Shown piece by piece: positions 1-5,053 of a stretch of 5,053 nt of DNA. Each line of letters opens with the position of its first letter. Within the stretch, counting starts at the first letter, position 1. The notes beneath the pieces were generated by a model, which did not search any database, was not told the origin of the DNA, and was given only the letters and a program-made list of their open reading frames with translations. Position numbers and translations under genes: made by a program. The DNA lies in the NCBI GenBank assembly GCA_021780395.1, contig JAJXYU010000025.1:1-5053 (forward strand). Reading direction: 5' to 3'. The DNA is from Pseudomonadota bacterium (lineage in GTDB: Bacteria; Pseudomonadota; Gammaproteobacteria; Steroidobacterales; Steroidobacteraceae).

Positions 1-1
1 C

Positions 2-88
2 GGCGGGCGCGGCCGGCGTGGCCAGGGGGCGACGTCGCCCGAAGCGACGCCCGAGTCGGCCCCGGCGACGACCCCGCCGGACACCTGA
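2..88 (+). CDS. C-terminal tail of an unidentified protein (partial)
   Basis: An open plus-strand frame enters from the left edge and stops at TGA 86-88, giving 28 visible residues. They begin with an Arg/Gly-rich stretch (GGRGRRGQG) and continue as an Ala/Pro/Thr/Ser/Glu-rich segment ending in PPDT. Such basic-then-flexible tails are disordered and are common at the ends of RNA-binding proteins such as DEAD-box helicases, but nothing here identifies the family. The frame would be convergent with yrfG, with 7 bases between the two stops, which fits the tight packing of the rest of the window. The alternative is that this is non-coding or that a minus-strand gene occupies it. The minus strand has no ATG here, only a GTG near 84 without a ribosome binding site. 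Confidence 0.4.
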   Translation, partial: GGRGRRGQGATSPEATPESAPATTPPDT

Positions 89-95
89 GCGCGAA

Positions 96-758
96 TCACA
101 GCAGGTCGAGCACGCGATCGACGCCGACGAAAACCCCGGTGTCCTTCGGCCCGCGGCGCGTGTCGGGTCGGCGCACCGCGCGCAAGCAGCCGATGCCGTG
201 ACGGCGCGCGCTCTCGAGCACCGGGAGACTGTCGTCCACGAACAGGCTGCGTGACGGATCGAACGGCTCCACGCGGGCGAGGTCCGGCCAGAATCGCGGG
301 TGCTCCTTCGGCGCCCCGAACCGATGCGACGAATAGACCGCATCGAAGCGCCGGCTCAGTGAAACGCGCTCGTCCTTGATCGCGAGCGTCTCCGGGTGCG
401 CATTGGTGAGCAGCACGACGCGCTTGCCGAGATCCCGCAGCCGCGACAGGAATTCCTCGGCGCCCGGCAGGTAGCGAACCTCGCCGGCGACCGCGCGCTT
501 GAGCGCGCGCACGTCGAGATCGAGCGCCCGCGTCCAGTGATCGATGCAGTACCAATCCATCGTGCCGGCGACCGCGGTGAATCTCGGCTCGAGCAGCGCG
601 CGCGACTCGGGCTCGGTGAGGGCATGCCGGGCCGCGTAGTGCCGCGGGATCAACTCCCGCCAGAACCACTCGTCGAATGCGAGGTCGAGCAGGGTCCCGT
701 CCATGTCGAGGAACACGGTCTCGACCAAGGCCCAATCCACTGCGGCGGCGGCTGACAT
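96..758 (-). CDS. yrfG: GMP/IMP nucleotidase, HAD superfamily (YrfG-like)
   Basis: A cytosolic 5'-nucleotidase of the haloacid dehalogenase superfamily. The E. coli relative dephosphorylates GMP and IMP to nucleosides in purine turnover. All four HAD motifs are present in the 220-residue product: motif I DMDGTLLDLAFD (nucleophile D18, acid/base D20), motif II LLTNAH (T118), the motif III lysine in FGAPKE (K151), and motif IV FVDDS (D175, D176). The cap segment NWYC/DWYC-like DWYCIDHW (68-75) also matches YrfG, and the length equals the E. coli protein (222 aa). The ATG at 758 places the DMDGT motif at the same distance from the N-terminus as in E. coli. An in-frame ATG at 770 would add four residues but lies inside the shared -10-like element. 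The frame stays open upstream to 1160, but that part is antisense to cysQ and is not coding. No Shine-Dalgarno precedes the start. It diverges from cysQ. Confidence 0.93.
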   Translation of the reverse strand: MSAAAAVDWALVETVFLDMDGTLLDLAFDEWFWRELIPRHYAARHALTEPESRALLEPRFTAVAGTMDWYCIDHWTRALDLDVRALKRAVAGEVRYLPGAEEFLSRLRDLGKRVVLLTNAHPETLAIKDERVSLSRRFDAVYSSHRFGAPKEHPRFWPDLARVEPFDPSRSLFVDDSLPVLESARRHGIGCLRAVRRPDTRRGPKDTGVFVGVDRVLDLL

Positions 759-764
759 TGCGGT

Positions 765-771
765 TATCATA
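765..771. promoter_or_regulatory. Symmetric bidirectional -10 element between yrfG and cysQ
   Basis: The heptamer TATCATA reads as the -10-like hexamer TATCAT on the plus strand (765-770) and TATGAT on the minus strand (771-766). Each hexamer is followed by exactly seven bases and then the ATG of its gene (cysQ at 778, yrfG at 758), so the arrangement is symmetric about base 768. Transcription normally starts about 7 bases after a -10 hexamer, so both RNAs would begin at or next to the start codon and be leaderless. This agrees with the absence of any Shine-Dalgarno on either side. No good -35 hexamer or TGn extension is visible on either strand, so promoter strength is uncertain. Symmetric TATNATA-type -10 elements that drive divergent transcription are known in bacteria. 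Applying that here is inference. Confidence 0.6.
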
Positions 772-777
772 GCGGCG

Positions 778-1563
778 ATGAACGACTTAGCCGCGCTCGC
801 CGCCGACCTGCGACCGCTCGTCGCCGAGGCCGGCGCGGCGATCATGCGGGTGTACGACGCCGACATCGCGGTGCAGCGCAAGGCCGACGACACACCGCTG
901 ACGCTCGCCGACCTGGAATCGCAGCGGATCCTGCTCGACGGTCTGTCGCGACTGACGCCCGGCGTGCCGATCGTGTCGGAGGAAGCCTCGCAGGCGGACT
1001 GGTCCGAGCGCCGTCGCTGGCGCGAATCCTGGCTCGTCGACCCGCTCGACGGGACGCGCGAGTTCGTGAAGCGCAACGGCGAATTCACGGTGAACGTCGC
1101 GCTGATCGTCGAGCACGAACCGGTGCTCGGAATCGTCGCCGCGCCGGCGCTCGGCCTCACGTACTGGGGCGCGGCCGGGCTCGGCGCATTTCGCGCGCGC
1201 CACGGCGAGGGCGAATCGCGAATCCACGTTGCCGCGTGTCACGTGCCGATCCGGATCGTCGGCAGCCGCTCACACTCGACGCCCCAGACCGACGCCTATC
1301 TCAACCGGTTCGAGCACTACGAACTGACCGCGATCGGCAGTTCGTTGAAGTTCTGCCTCGTCGCCGAGGGCTCGGCCGATCTGTACCCCCGATTCGGCCC
1401 GACGAGCGAATGGGATACCGCCGCCGGCCAAGCCGTGCTCGAGGCGGCCGGCGGCCGGGTGACCCGCCCGGACCGCCACCGTTTGCGCTACAACTGCCGC
1501 GAGACCTTGCTGAACGGGGATTTCCTCGCGTTCAGCAGCGAGGTGGTGCTTCCGCCGGACTGA
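778..1563 (+). CDS. cysQ: 3'(2'),5'-bisphosphate nucleotidase CysQ
   Basis: A metal-dependent phosphatase of the inositol monophosphatase/FIG superfamily. It converts 3'-phosphoadenosine 5'-phosphate (pAp), left over from PAPS reduction in sulfate assimilation, to AMP. In the 261-residue product the family signatures appear in order: the substrate loop KADDTPLTLADLES (35-48, D45), the metal ligand motif VSEE (E68, E69), the core DPLDGTREFVKRNGEFTVN (88-106, metal ligands D88 and D91), GSRSH (162-166), and the C-terminal WDTAAGQAVLEAAGG with the last metal ligand D213. The length is slightly above that of E. coli CysQ (246 aa). The ATG at 778 is chosen because family homology starts at once. 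The upstream extension to 703 would run antisense through yrfG. No Shine-Dalgarno is visible. The -10-like TATCAT ends 7 bases before the ATG. No sulfur-assimilation genes lie next to it here, so it is probably a housekeeping copy. Confidence 0.95.
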   Translation: MNDLAALAADLRPLVAEAGAAIMRVYDADIAVQRKADDTPLTLADLESQRILLDGLSRLTPGVPIVSEEASQADWSERRRWRESWLVDPLDGTREFVKRNGEFTVNVALIVEHEPVLGIVAAPALGLTYWGAAGLGAFRARHGEGESRIHVAACHVPIRIVGSRSHSTPQTDAYLNRFEHYELTAIGSSLKFCLVAEGSADLYPRFGPTSEWDTAAGQAVLEAAGGRVTRPDRHRLRYNCRETLLNGDFLAFSSEVVLPPD

Positions 1564-1573
1564 CCCGCGAGCC

Positions 1574-1975
1574 TCAGGCGTTGCCCGCCGGCTCGGAGAA
1601 CTGCAAGGTCGCGTCGAGCAACGCCTCGATGTCGAACACCACCTCGTCGTCGGTCATGGTCAGCCGCGCAACGCCGGCCGCGGCGATCAACGCGACCGGC
1701 AGATGGATCTGATCCTTGCGCCGGCTGGTCCAACGATCGACCCGTTCGTCGCCGAACGCCCGGTTGAGCGCCGTCCAGCGCAGCTGCGCGGCCCGGGCGA
1801 TGGGCGATTCGCCCCCGGCGCGGCGCGCGAGCCCGTTCGCGGGGCCTTCCGCGGCCATCGCGGGCGCGACCATCAGCGCTTGAACGTATTGCAGCATCTC
1901 GATCGGATCGACCCGCACCGCGAGATCGGCTCGATTGTCGTTCGGCGTGCTCAAGACTTCCTCCGCAGATGTCAT
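1574..1975 (-). CDS. Hypothetical protein, 133 residues, unrecognised
   Basis: I do not recognise this protein. The frame runs from ATG 1975 to TGA 1574 and shows the strong G/C third-position bias of the neighbouring genes, which supports it being coding. It also fills the gap neatly, with its stop 10 bases from the convergent cysQ stop. The product is soluble-looking, with no signal peptide or membrane segment. The visible pieces are an acidic N-terminus (1-20), a likely helix around DPIEMLQYVQALMVAPAMAA (23-42), a basic Trp-containing stretch (66-88, with RWTALNRAF and DRWTSRRK), a short hydrophobic patch LPVALIAAAG (92-101), and an acidic segment DDEVVFDIEALLDATLQF (109-126). No catalytic motif stands out. 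The start is uncertain because no Shine-Dalgarno precedes ATG 1975, and M27 is a possible later start. Its promoter must lie in the 1976-2079 region shared with the PHP gene. Confidence 0.72.
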   Translation of the reverse strand: MTSAEEVLSTPNDNRADLAVRVDPIEMLQYVQALMVAPAMAAEGPANGLARRAGGESPIARAAQLRWTALNRAFGDERVDRWTSRRKDQIHLPVALIAAAGVARLTMTDDEVVFDIEALLDATLQFSEPAGNA

Positions 1976-2079
1976 GGATTGGCTTTGCAAGGGGATATGG
2001 GGACGTCCCGCGGAAAGTTCCAGCCCCCGGGCGCGCGGATCGAGCGGTGGCCGCGCCTGCCATGCCGTACAGTAGCCCC
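1976..2079. promoter_or_regulatory. Divergent intergenic region with two adjacent dyads
   Basis: These 104 bases separate the hypothetical gene (minus) from the PHP operon (plus) and must hold both promoters. There are two neighbouring dyads: a perfect 10-base palindrome GGGACGTCCC (2000-2009) and, two bases on, GGAAAGTTCC (2012-2021), which has 4-base arms GGAA/TTCC around AG. Such dyads could be operator sites. In sequence this GC-rich a 10-base palindrome can also arise by chance. On the plus strand the best -10-like hexamer is TACAGT (2068-2073). On the minus strand only weak AT-rich matches are seen (the complement of 1994-1999). Confidence 0.35.
2068..2073 (+). promoter_or_regulatory. 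Putative -10 element of the PHP-ydcH-arfB operon
   Basis: TACAGT matches the -10 consensus TATAAT at four of six positions, including the essential A at position 2 and T at position 6. It ends 6 bases before the ATG at 2080, so transcription would start at or just before the start codon and the mRNA would be leaderless. There is no Shine-Dalgarno between it and the ATG, which supports that reading. No convincing -35 hexamer lies 16-18 bases upstream, so this is a moderate to weak prediction. Confidence 0.4.
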
Positions 2080-2943
2080 ATGATCGATCTGCACAGCCAT
2101 TCGAACCGCTCCGATGGCGCGTTGCCGCCGGCCGAGCTCCTGGCGCACGCCGCCACGGTCGGACTGCGCGGGCTCGCGTTGACCGATCACGACACCACGG
2201 CGGGCCTCGCGGAGGCGGCCGATGCGGCCCGCATCCATCGGCTGCGGTTCGTCCCCGGGATCGAGCTCTCGGCGGCATGGCGATCCCAGTCGATCCACGT
2301 TCTGGGGCTGTGGATCGACCCCGACGCCCCGGTGCTGCGCGCGGGGGTCGCGACGCAGCTCGACCGCCGGCACCGCCGGATCCGCGCGATCTGTGCGCAT
2401 CTCACGCACCAGGGCCTGCCCGGGGAGCGGCTGCTCGCGATGGTCGAGGCGCGCACACCGCTGCCGACCCGGGCCCATCTCGCCGACGCGCTGGTCGAGG
2501 CCGGCTGCGCGCGCGACCCGCGCGACGCGTTTCGGAGCCATCTCGGGCGCGGACGCGCCGCCGCCGTGGCCGCCGACTGGCCGGCGCTTGCCGAGATCGT
2601 CGGCTGGATCGTCGCGGCCGGGGGCGTCGCGTCGCTCGCGCACCCGACCCGGTACTCGCTGTCCGCGACCGCGCGCAATCGGCTGCTCACGGATTTCGTT
2701 GCGGCCGGCGGGCGCGCACTCGAGATCGGTTGCGGCGGTAATGCGGCGCATCATATCGACGCCTGCGCCGCGCTCGCGGTCCGCCATGGCCTCGAAGCCA
2801 CCGTCGGCTCGGATTTCCATGGACCGCGCATGCCGTGGAATCCGCTCGGCCGCTTGGCTAAGCTACCCGACGGACTGGTCCCGGCGTGGCGAAGCCGCGG
2901 GATCGGCGTCGACGGGGAGACGAGGACGGATGCGCGCCCGTGA
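2080..2943 (+). CDS. rnm: PHP-domain 3',5'-nucleoside bisphosphate phosphatase / RNase AM-type (YciV/TrpH family)
   Basis: A metal-dependent PHP-domain phosphoesterase of the YciV family. Characterised relatives remove the 3'-phosphate from nucleoside 3',5'-bisphosphates such as pAp, and the E. coli protein (RNase AM) also trims RNA from the 5' end, including rRNA precursors. The 287-residue product (E. coli about 293) carries the PHP motifs: DLHSHSNRSDG (3-13, with metal ligands H5 and H7 and D12), LALTDHDTT (32-40, D36 and H37), GIELSA (E62), the family-specific insert with RAHLAD (H133), LAHPTRY (H188), and the C-terminal GSDFHGP (D245, H247). The ATG at 2080 is chosen because homologues begin with this MIDLHSH-like sequence. 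An in-frame ATG at 2062 would add six residues upstream of the motif. It is the first gene of a tight three-gene operon, and its TGA overlaps the ydcH GTG (GTGA, 2940-2943). Confidence 0.92.
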   Translation: MIDLHSHSNRSDGALPPAELLAHAATVGLRGLALTDHDTTAGLAEAADAARIHRLRFVPGIELSAAWRSQSIHVLGLWIDPDAPVLRAGVATQLDRRHRRIRAICAHLTHQGLPGERLLAMVEARTPLPTRAHLADALVEAGCARDPRDAFRSHLGRGRAAAVAADWPALAEIVGWIVAAGGVASLAHPTRYSLSATARNRLLTDFVAAGGRALEIGCGGNAAHHIDACAALAVRHGLEATVGSDFHGPRMPWNPLGRLAKLPDGLVPAWRSRGIGVDGETRTDARP

Positions 2944-3164
2944 GCGAAGACGACGACAACGTCAACACCGACCTGTTCAAGAACATCGAGCGCCTGCGCC
3001 AGCTGCGCATCGAGCACCGCGACCTCGATGACGTGATCTCGCGCCTGACGCTCGACTTCCGGGTCGACGAACTGCGGATGAAGCGCCTGAAGAAGCGCAA
3101 GCTGATGTTGAAGGATCAGATCGCGCGGCTCGAGAGCCAGCTGATCCCCGACCTGAACGCATGA
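2940..3164 (+). CDS. ydcH: YdcH family small coiled-coil protein (DUF465)
   Basis: A small charged protein of the YdcH/DUF465 family, whose molecular role is not established. The 74-residue product has the same length as E. coli YdcH. It is almost wholly helical and probably coiled-coil. The family core is visible: an N-terminal LFKNIERLRQLRIEHRDLDD (12-31), followed by DELRMKRLKKRKLMLKDQIARLE (43-65). The GTG start at 2940 is preferred over an in-frame ATG at 2886. GTG gives the family length and creates a 4-base overlap with the PHP stop, whereas the 2886 start would place 18 extra unrelated residues inside the PHP gene. A purine-rich GAGGA (2922-2926) lies 13 bases before GTG, farther than ideal, so translation probably depends on coupling to the PHP gene. 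Its own stop overlaps the arfB start (ATGA, 3161-3164). Confidence 0.87.
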   Translation: MSEDDDNVNTDLFKNIERLRQLRIEHRDLDDVISRLTLDFRVDELRMKRLKKRKLMLKDQIARLESQLIPDLNA

Positions 3165-3568
3165 GCCCCGCGACGATCCCGGATCGCGACCTCGAGTGGA
3201 CCTTCGTCCGCTCGTCCGGGCCTGGCGGACAGAACGTGAACAAGGTCGCGAGCGCCGCGCAGCTGCGGTTCCTGCTGGCCGCGAACTCGACGCTACCGCC
3301 CGAGGTGAAGCGGCGGCTGCGGCGTCTCGCCGGCCGGCGCCTCACCGACGACGGCGACATCGTGATCATCGCGCGCGGCGAGCGCAGCCAGGAACGCAAT
3401 CGTCGCGATGCGCTCGAGCGGCTCGAGGCCCTCGTCGAGCGCGCGCGGATCGAGCCGAAGCCGCGCAAGCGCACCAAGCCGACCCGTGCATCGAAGGAAC
3501 GGCGGCTCGAGGCGAAGCACCGCCGGGGCGAAGCGAAACGCGGCCGCACCGGCGGCGCCTGGGACTGA
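3161..3568 (+). CDS. arfB: Alternative ribosome-rescue factor ArfB (YaeJ), codon-independent peptidyl-tRNA hydrolase
   Basis: A stop-codon-independent release factor that hydrolyses peptidyl-tRNA on ribosomes stalled at mRNA ends, as a backup to tmRNA. The 135-residue product (E. coli 140) carries the catalytic GGQ in SSGPGGQNVNKVAS (18-31, with G22-G23-Q24). It also has the RF-1-like fold residues LTDDGDIVIIARGERSQERNR (61-81). Its basic C-terminal tail runs from about residue 99 to 130 (KPTRASKERRLEAKHRRGEAKRGR-like, given here as positions 106-129) and, in this family, inserts into the mRNA entry channel. Class I release factors are much longer and have a codon-recognition domain, which is absent here. 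The start overlaps the ydcH stop (ATGA) and has no Shine-Dalgarno, which points to translational reinitiation in the operon. It converges with plsB, with 23 bases between the stops. Confidence 0.95.
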   Translation: MSPATIPDRDLEWTFVRSSGPGGQNVNKVASAAQLRFLLAANSTLPPEVKRRLRRLAGRRLTDDGDIVIIARGERSQERNRRDALERLEALVERARIEPKPRKRTKPTRASKERRLEAKHRRGEAKRGRTGGAWD

Positions 3569-3574
3569 GGCGCG

Positions 3575-3591
3575 CGCGGCCGCCCGCCGCG
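3575..3591. terminator. GC hairpin between convergent arfB and plsB stops (weak candidate)
   Basis: CGCGGC (3575-3580) pairs perfectly with GCCGCG (3586-3591) around a 5-base loop, within the 23-base gap between the two convergent stops. Its location suits a bidirectional terminator. There is no T-tract on either strand, so it is not a canonical intrinsic terminator. In sequence this GC-rich a 6-base stem may be fortuitous. Confidence 0.25.
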
Positions 3592-5053
3592 TCAGCCCAA
3601 GGTGACCTGCAGGATGCTGTGCCGGATCTGCTCGGACAAGACGATCTGCGCATCGGCCGCGACCGCGTCCAAGGCCGCATCGAAGCCGAGCGTGCCGTCC
3701 GTGTTCGTCCGGACGACGCCACGCCGGCGCAGCAGCTCGAGGAAATGGCGGAACATCGCCTGGTCGAAGAACTCCGGCGACTCGAGCCCGTAGAGCAGGC
3801 TCATGCGCTGCGCGGTCAAGCGGCAGCGTTCCTCGAGCGCCTGCTGACCGATGCGGCCGCTCCCGGCGCGCAGCAGCAGCGCGATCGCCAGATAGTATCG
3901 TTCGACCGTCTGGATCGTCGCGGCCGCGAGACCCGAGAGCCGCACCGCCTCGGCGGTCGCCGGCGGCGGGCGATGCCATTCGTCGCGGCCGGGCGCCGCG
4001 ATCAGCAGCCCGATCCCGGCGAGCACGTCGAGCACGCGCAGCGCATGGTCGCCGACTTCGTCCTCGCTCCATCGCAGGAACAACTCCGCGGCGATGTACG
4101 GATAGATCCGCGACAGCAGCCGCAGGATGTCCGAGGTCCGCATGCTCGCGTTGCCGAGGAAGCAGCAGGCGAGCAGGGAGGGCACCGCGAACAGGTGCAG
4201 GGTGTTGTTGCGGTAATAGGTCGCGAGCAGCGCCCGGTCCCGCGTCATCGACAAGATGTCGCCGAGCGGGTGGCGCCGCCGCTGCAGCAGACCGAACCCT
4301 TCGGCGTAGGCGATCATCTGCGCGCCGGTCGCCGGGGTCGCGGTGACCAGCGGTCCGTACGGCGCGTCGCGCAGCAGCTGCCGATAGAGCTCGAGCTGCG
4401 CGACGAGTTCGCTCTCCGCCGCCGCCTGGCGCGGCGTCGCGAGCAGCGCGGTCGCGACCAGGTTGATCGGCGTCACGGCCGCGGCGGCGTTGATCCCGGT
4501 CACGATGCGCCGCGCGAGATCGCCGACCGCGGCGCCGAGCCCGTCGAGCCGCGGCTCGTCCTCGGCGGCCGTCCGTTCCCGCCAGCGCGGGTCATGGGCG
4601 TCCAGCACCGCGTCGAGCGCGATCGGATCGCCGAGGTTCACGTGGACCTCGCCGAAGCGCTGTCGCAGCGCCGGCACCGCCTTCAGCAATCCGCCGACGC
4701 TCTCCTTGCGCTTCGGCCGCCCCTCGAGCTCGCCGAGGTAGGTCTCCCCCTCGACGATGCGCTCGTACCCGAAGTAGACCGGCACGAAATGGACCGGGCG
4801 CCGCGGGTCGCGCAGATACCCTTGCACGGTCATCGACAGCATGCCGGTGCGCGGCTGCAGGAGCCGGCCGGTGCGGCTGCGGCCTCCCTCGACGAAGTAC
4901 TCGAGCGGATGACCGCGCGACATCATCAGGGTGAGGTATTGCTTGAACACCGACGCGTACAGCGCGTCGCCCTTGAACGAACGGCGCAGGAAGAACGCCC
5001 CGCCCTTGCGCAGGAATCGGCCGACGACCGGCATGTTCAGGTTCACGCCGGCC
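3592..5053 (-). CDS. plsB: Glycerol-3-phosphate 1-O-acyltransferase PlsB (partial, N-terminus outside window)
   Basis: The inner-membrane acyltransferase that transfers a fatty acyl group from acyl-ACP or acyl-CoA to position 1 of sn-glycerol 3-phosphate, the first step of phospholipid synthesis. The window holds the last 486 residues; E. coli PlsB has about 807. Of the four acyltransferase blocks, three are visible. They are numbered from the first complete codon at 5052: block II GAFFLRRSFKGD (18-29), block III FVEGGRSRTG (53-62), and block IV VHFVPVYFGYE (87-97). Block I, the catalytic HxxxxD, should lie about 25 residues beyond the window edge. Further family matches are LSMTVQGYLR (72-81), LATYYRNNTLHLF, AAELFLRWSEDEV and LYGLESPEFFDQAMF, down to a stop at 3592. 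The frame continues past the edge, so the GTG at 5046 is internal and not the start. The fold is complete to its expected C-terminus with no frameshift seen. Confidence 0.96.
   Translation of the reverse strand, partial: AGVNLNMPVVGRFLRKGGAFFLRRSFKGDALYASVFKQYLTLMMSRGHPLEYFVEGGRSRTGRLLQPRTGMLSMTVQGYLRDPRRPVHFVPVYFGYERIVEGETYLGELEGRPKRKESVGGLLKAVPALRQRFGEVHVNLGDPIALDAVLDAHDPRWRERTAAEDEPRLDGLGAAVGDLARRIVTGINAAAAVTPINLVATALLATPRQAAAESELVAQLELYRQLLRDAPYGPLVTATPATGAQMIAYAEGFGLLQRRRHPLGDILSMTRDRALLATYYRNNTLHLFAVPSLLACCFLGNASMRTSDILRLLSRIYPYIAAELFLRWSEDEVGDHALRVLDVLAGIGLLIAAPGRDEWHRPPPATAEAVRLSGLAAATIQTVERYYLAIALLLRAGSGRIGQQALEERCRLTAQRMSLLYGLESPEFFDQAMFRHFLELLRRRGVVRTNTDGTLGFDAALDAVAADAQIVLSEQIRHSILQVTLG

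Noticed and set aside
18..254. Plus-strand frame of 78 residues at the left edge
   Set aside because: Its second half is antisense to the well-supported C-terminus of yrfG, and its N-terminus is an Arg/Pro repeat typical of an out-of-frame reading.
703..777. Upstream extension of the cysQ frame by 25 residues
   Set aside because: It runs antisense through the start of yrfG, matches nothing in the CysQ family, and crosses the shared -10-like element.
759..1160. Upstream extension of the yrfG frame to a 354-residue protein
   Set aside because: The extra N-terminal part is antisense to the conserved catalytic core of cysQ, is Ser/Arg-rich low-complexity, and HAD homology starts only after ATG 758.
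1564..1573. Terminator between the convergent cysQ and hypothetical gene stops
   Set aside because: The gap is only 10 bases, with no convincing stem-loop and no T-tract.
2015..2021. Minus-strand GGAACTT resembling a sigma-E -35 element upstream of the hypothetical gene
   Set aside because: No matching sigma-E -10 sequence lies about 16 bases downstream, and the bases are already part of the GGAAAGTTCC dyad, so a chance match is more likely.
1972..2820. Long minus-strand frame (282 residues) opposite the PHP gene
   Set aside because: The plus-strand frame carries all PHP metal-binding motifs. The antisense frame is Arg/Gly/Pro-rich, as expected when GC-rich coding DNA is read backwards.
2222..3031. 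Plus-strand frame of 269 residues overlapping the PHP gene
   Set aside because: A shifted-frame shadow dominated by Arg, Ser and Pro, with no motif.
3293..4072. Minus-strand frame spanning the arfB and plsB 3' ends (259 residues)
   Set aside because: It is antisense to arfB and out of frame with plsB. Both of those have clear family motifs.

Overview
The window is very GC-rich (roughly two-thirds or more by eye) and densely coding. It looks like chromosomal housekeeping sequence from a high-GC gammaproteobacterium. The evidence for that lineage is a PlsB-type glycerol-3-phosphate acyltransferase, a YrfG-type GMP/IMP nucleotidase, CysQ, a YciV/RNase AM-type PHP protein, a YdcH protein and ArfB, all of which resemble gammaproteobacterial proteins. 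Genus cannot be fixed from the sequence alone. There are no mobile elements, CRISPR arrays, tRNAs or rRNAs, and no obvious sign of horizontal transfer.

Layout, left to right: (1) a probable C-terminal tail of an unidentified plus-strand gene, rich in Arg/Gly and then Ala/Pro/Thr, ending at 88; (2) yrfG on the minus strand (758 to 96), convergent with that tail; (3) cysQ on the plus strand (778 to 1563), divergent from yrfG with only 19 bases between the two start codons; (4) an unrecognised 133-residue protein on the minus strand (1975 to 1574), convergent with cysQ; (5) a 104-base divergent intergenic region (1976 to 2079) with two small dyads; (6) a plus-strand operon, PHP-domain nuclease/phosphatase (2080 to 2943), ydcH (2940 to 3164) and arfB (3161 to 3568), in which each stop codon overlaps the next start by four bases; (7) plsB on the minus strand (5053 to 3592), convergent with arfB and cut off at its N-terminal end by the window edge.

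Functionally, the left two-thirds is rich in small-nucleotide phosphatases. CysQ removes the 3'-phosphate of pAp. The PHP protein belongs to a family that also attacks 3',5'-bisphosphate nucleotides and RNA 5' ends. YrfG dephosphorylates IMP and GMP. ArfB rescues stalled ribosomes, and PlsB starts phospholipid synthesis. No novel multi-gene system is visible.

The strongest unexplained structure is between yrfG and cysQ. A symmetric -10-like heptamer, TATCATA (765-771), is centred exactly midway between the two start codons, with seven bases from the hexamer to the ATG on each side and no Shine-Dalgarno sequence. This suggests a bidirectional promoter giving two leaderless mRNAs. The PHP gene start shows a similar arrangement.
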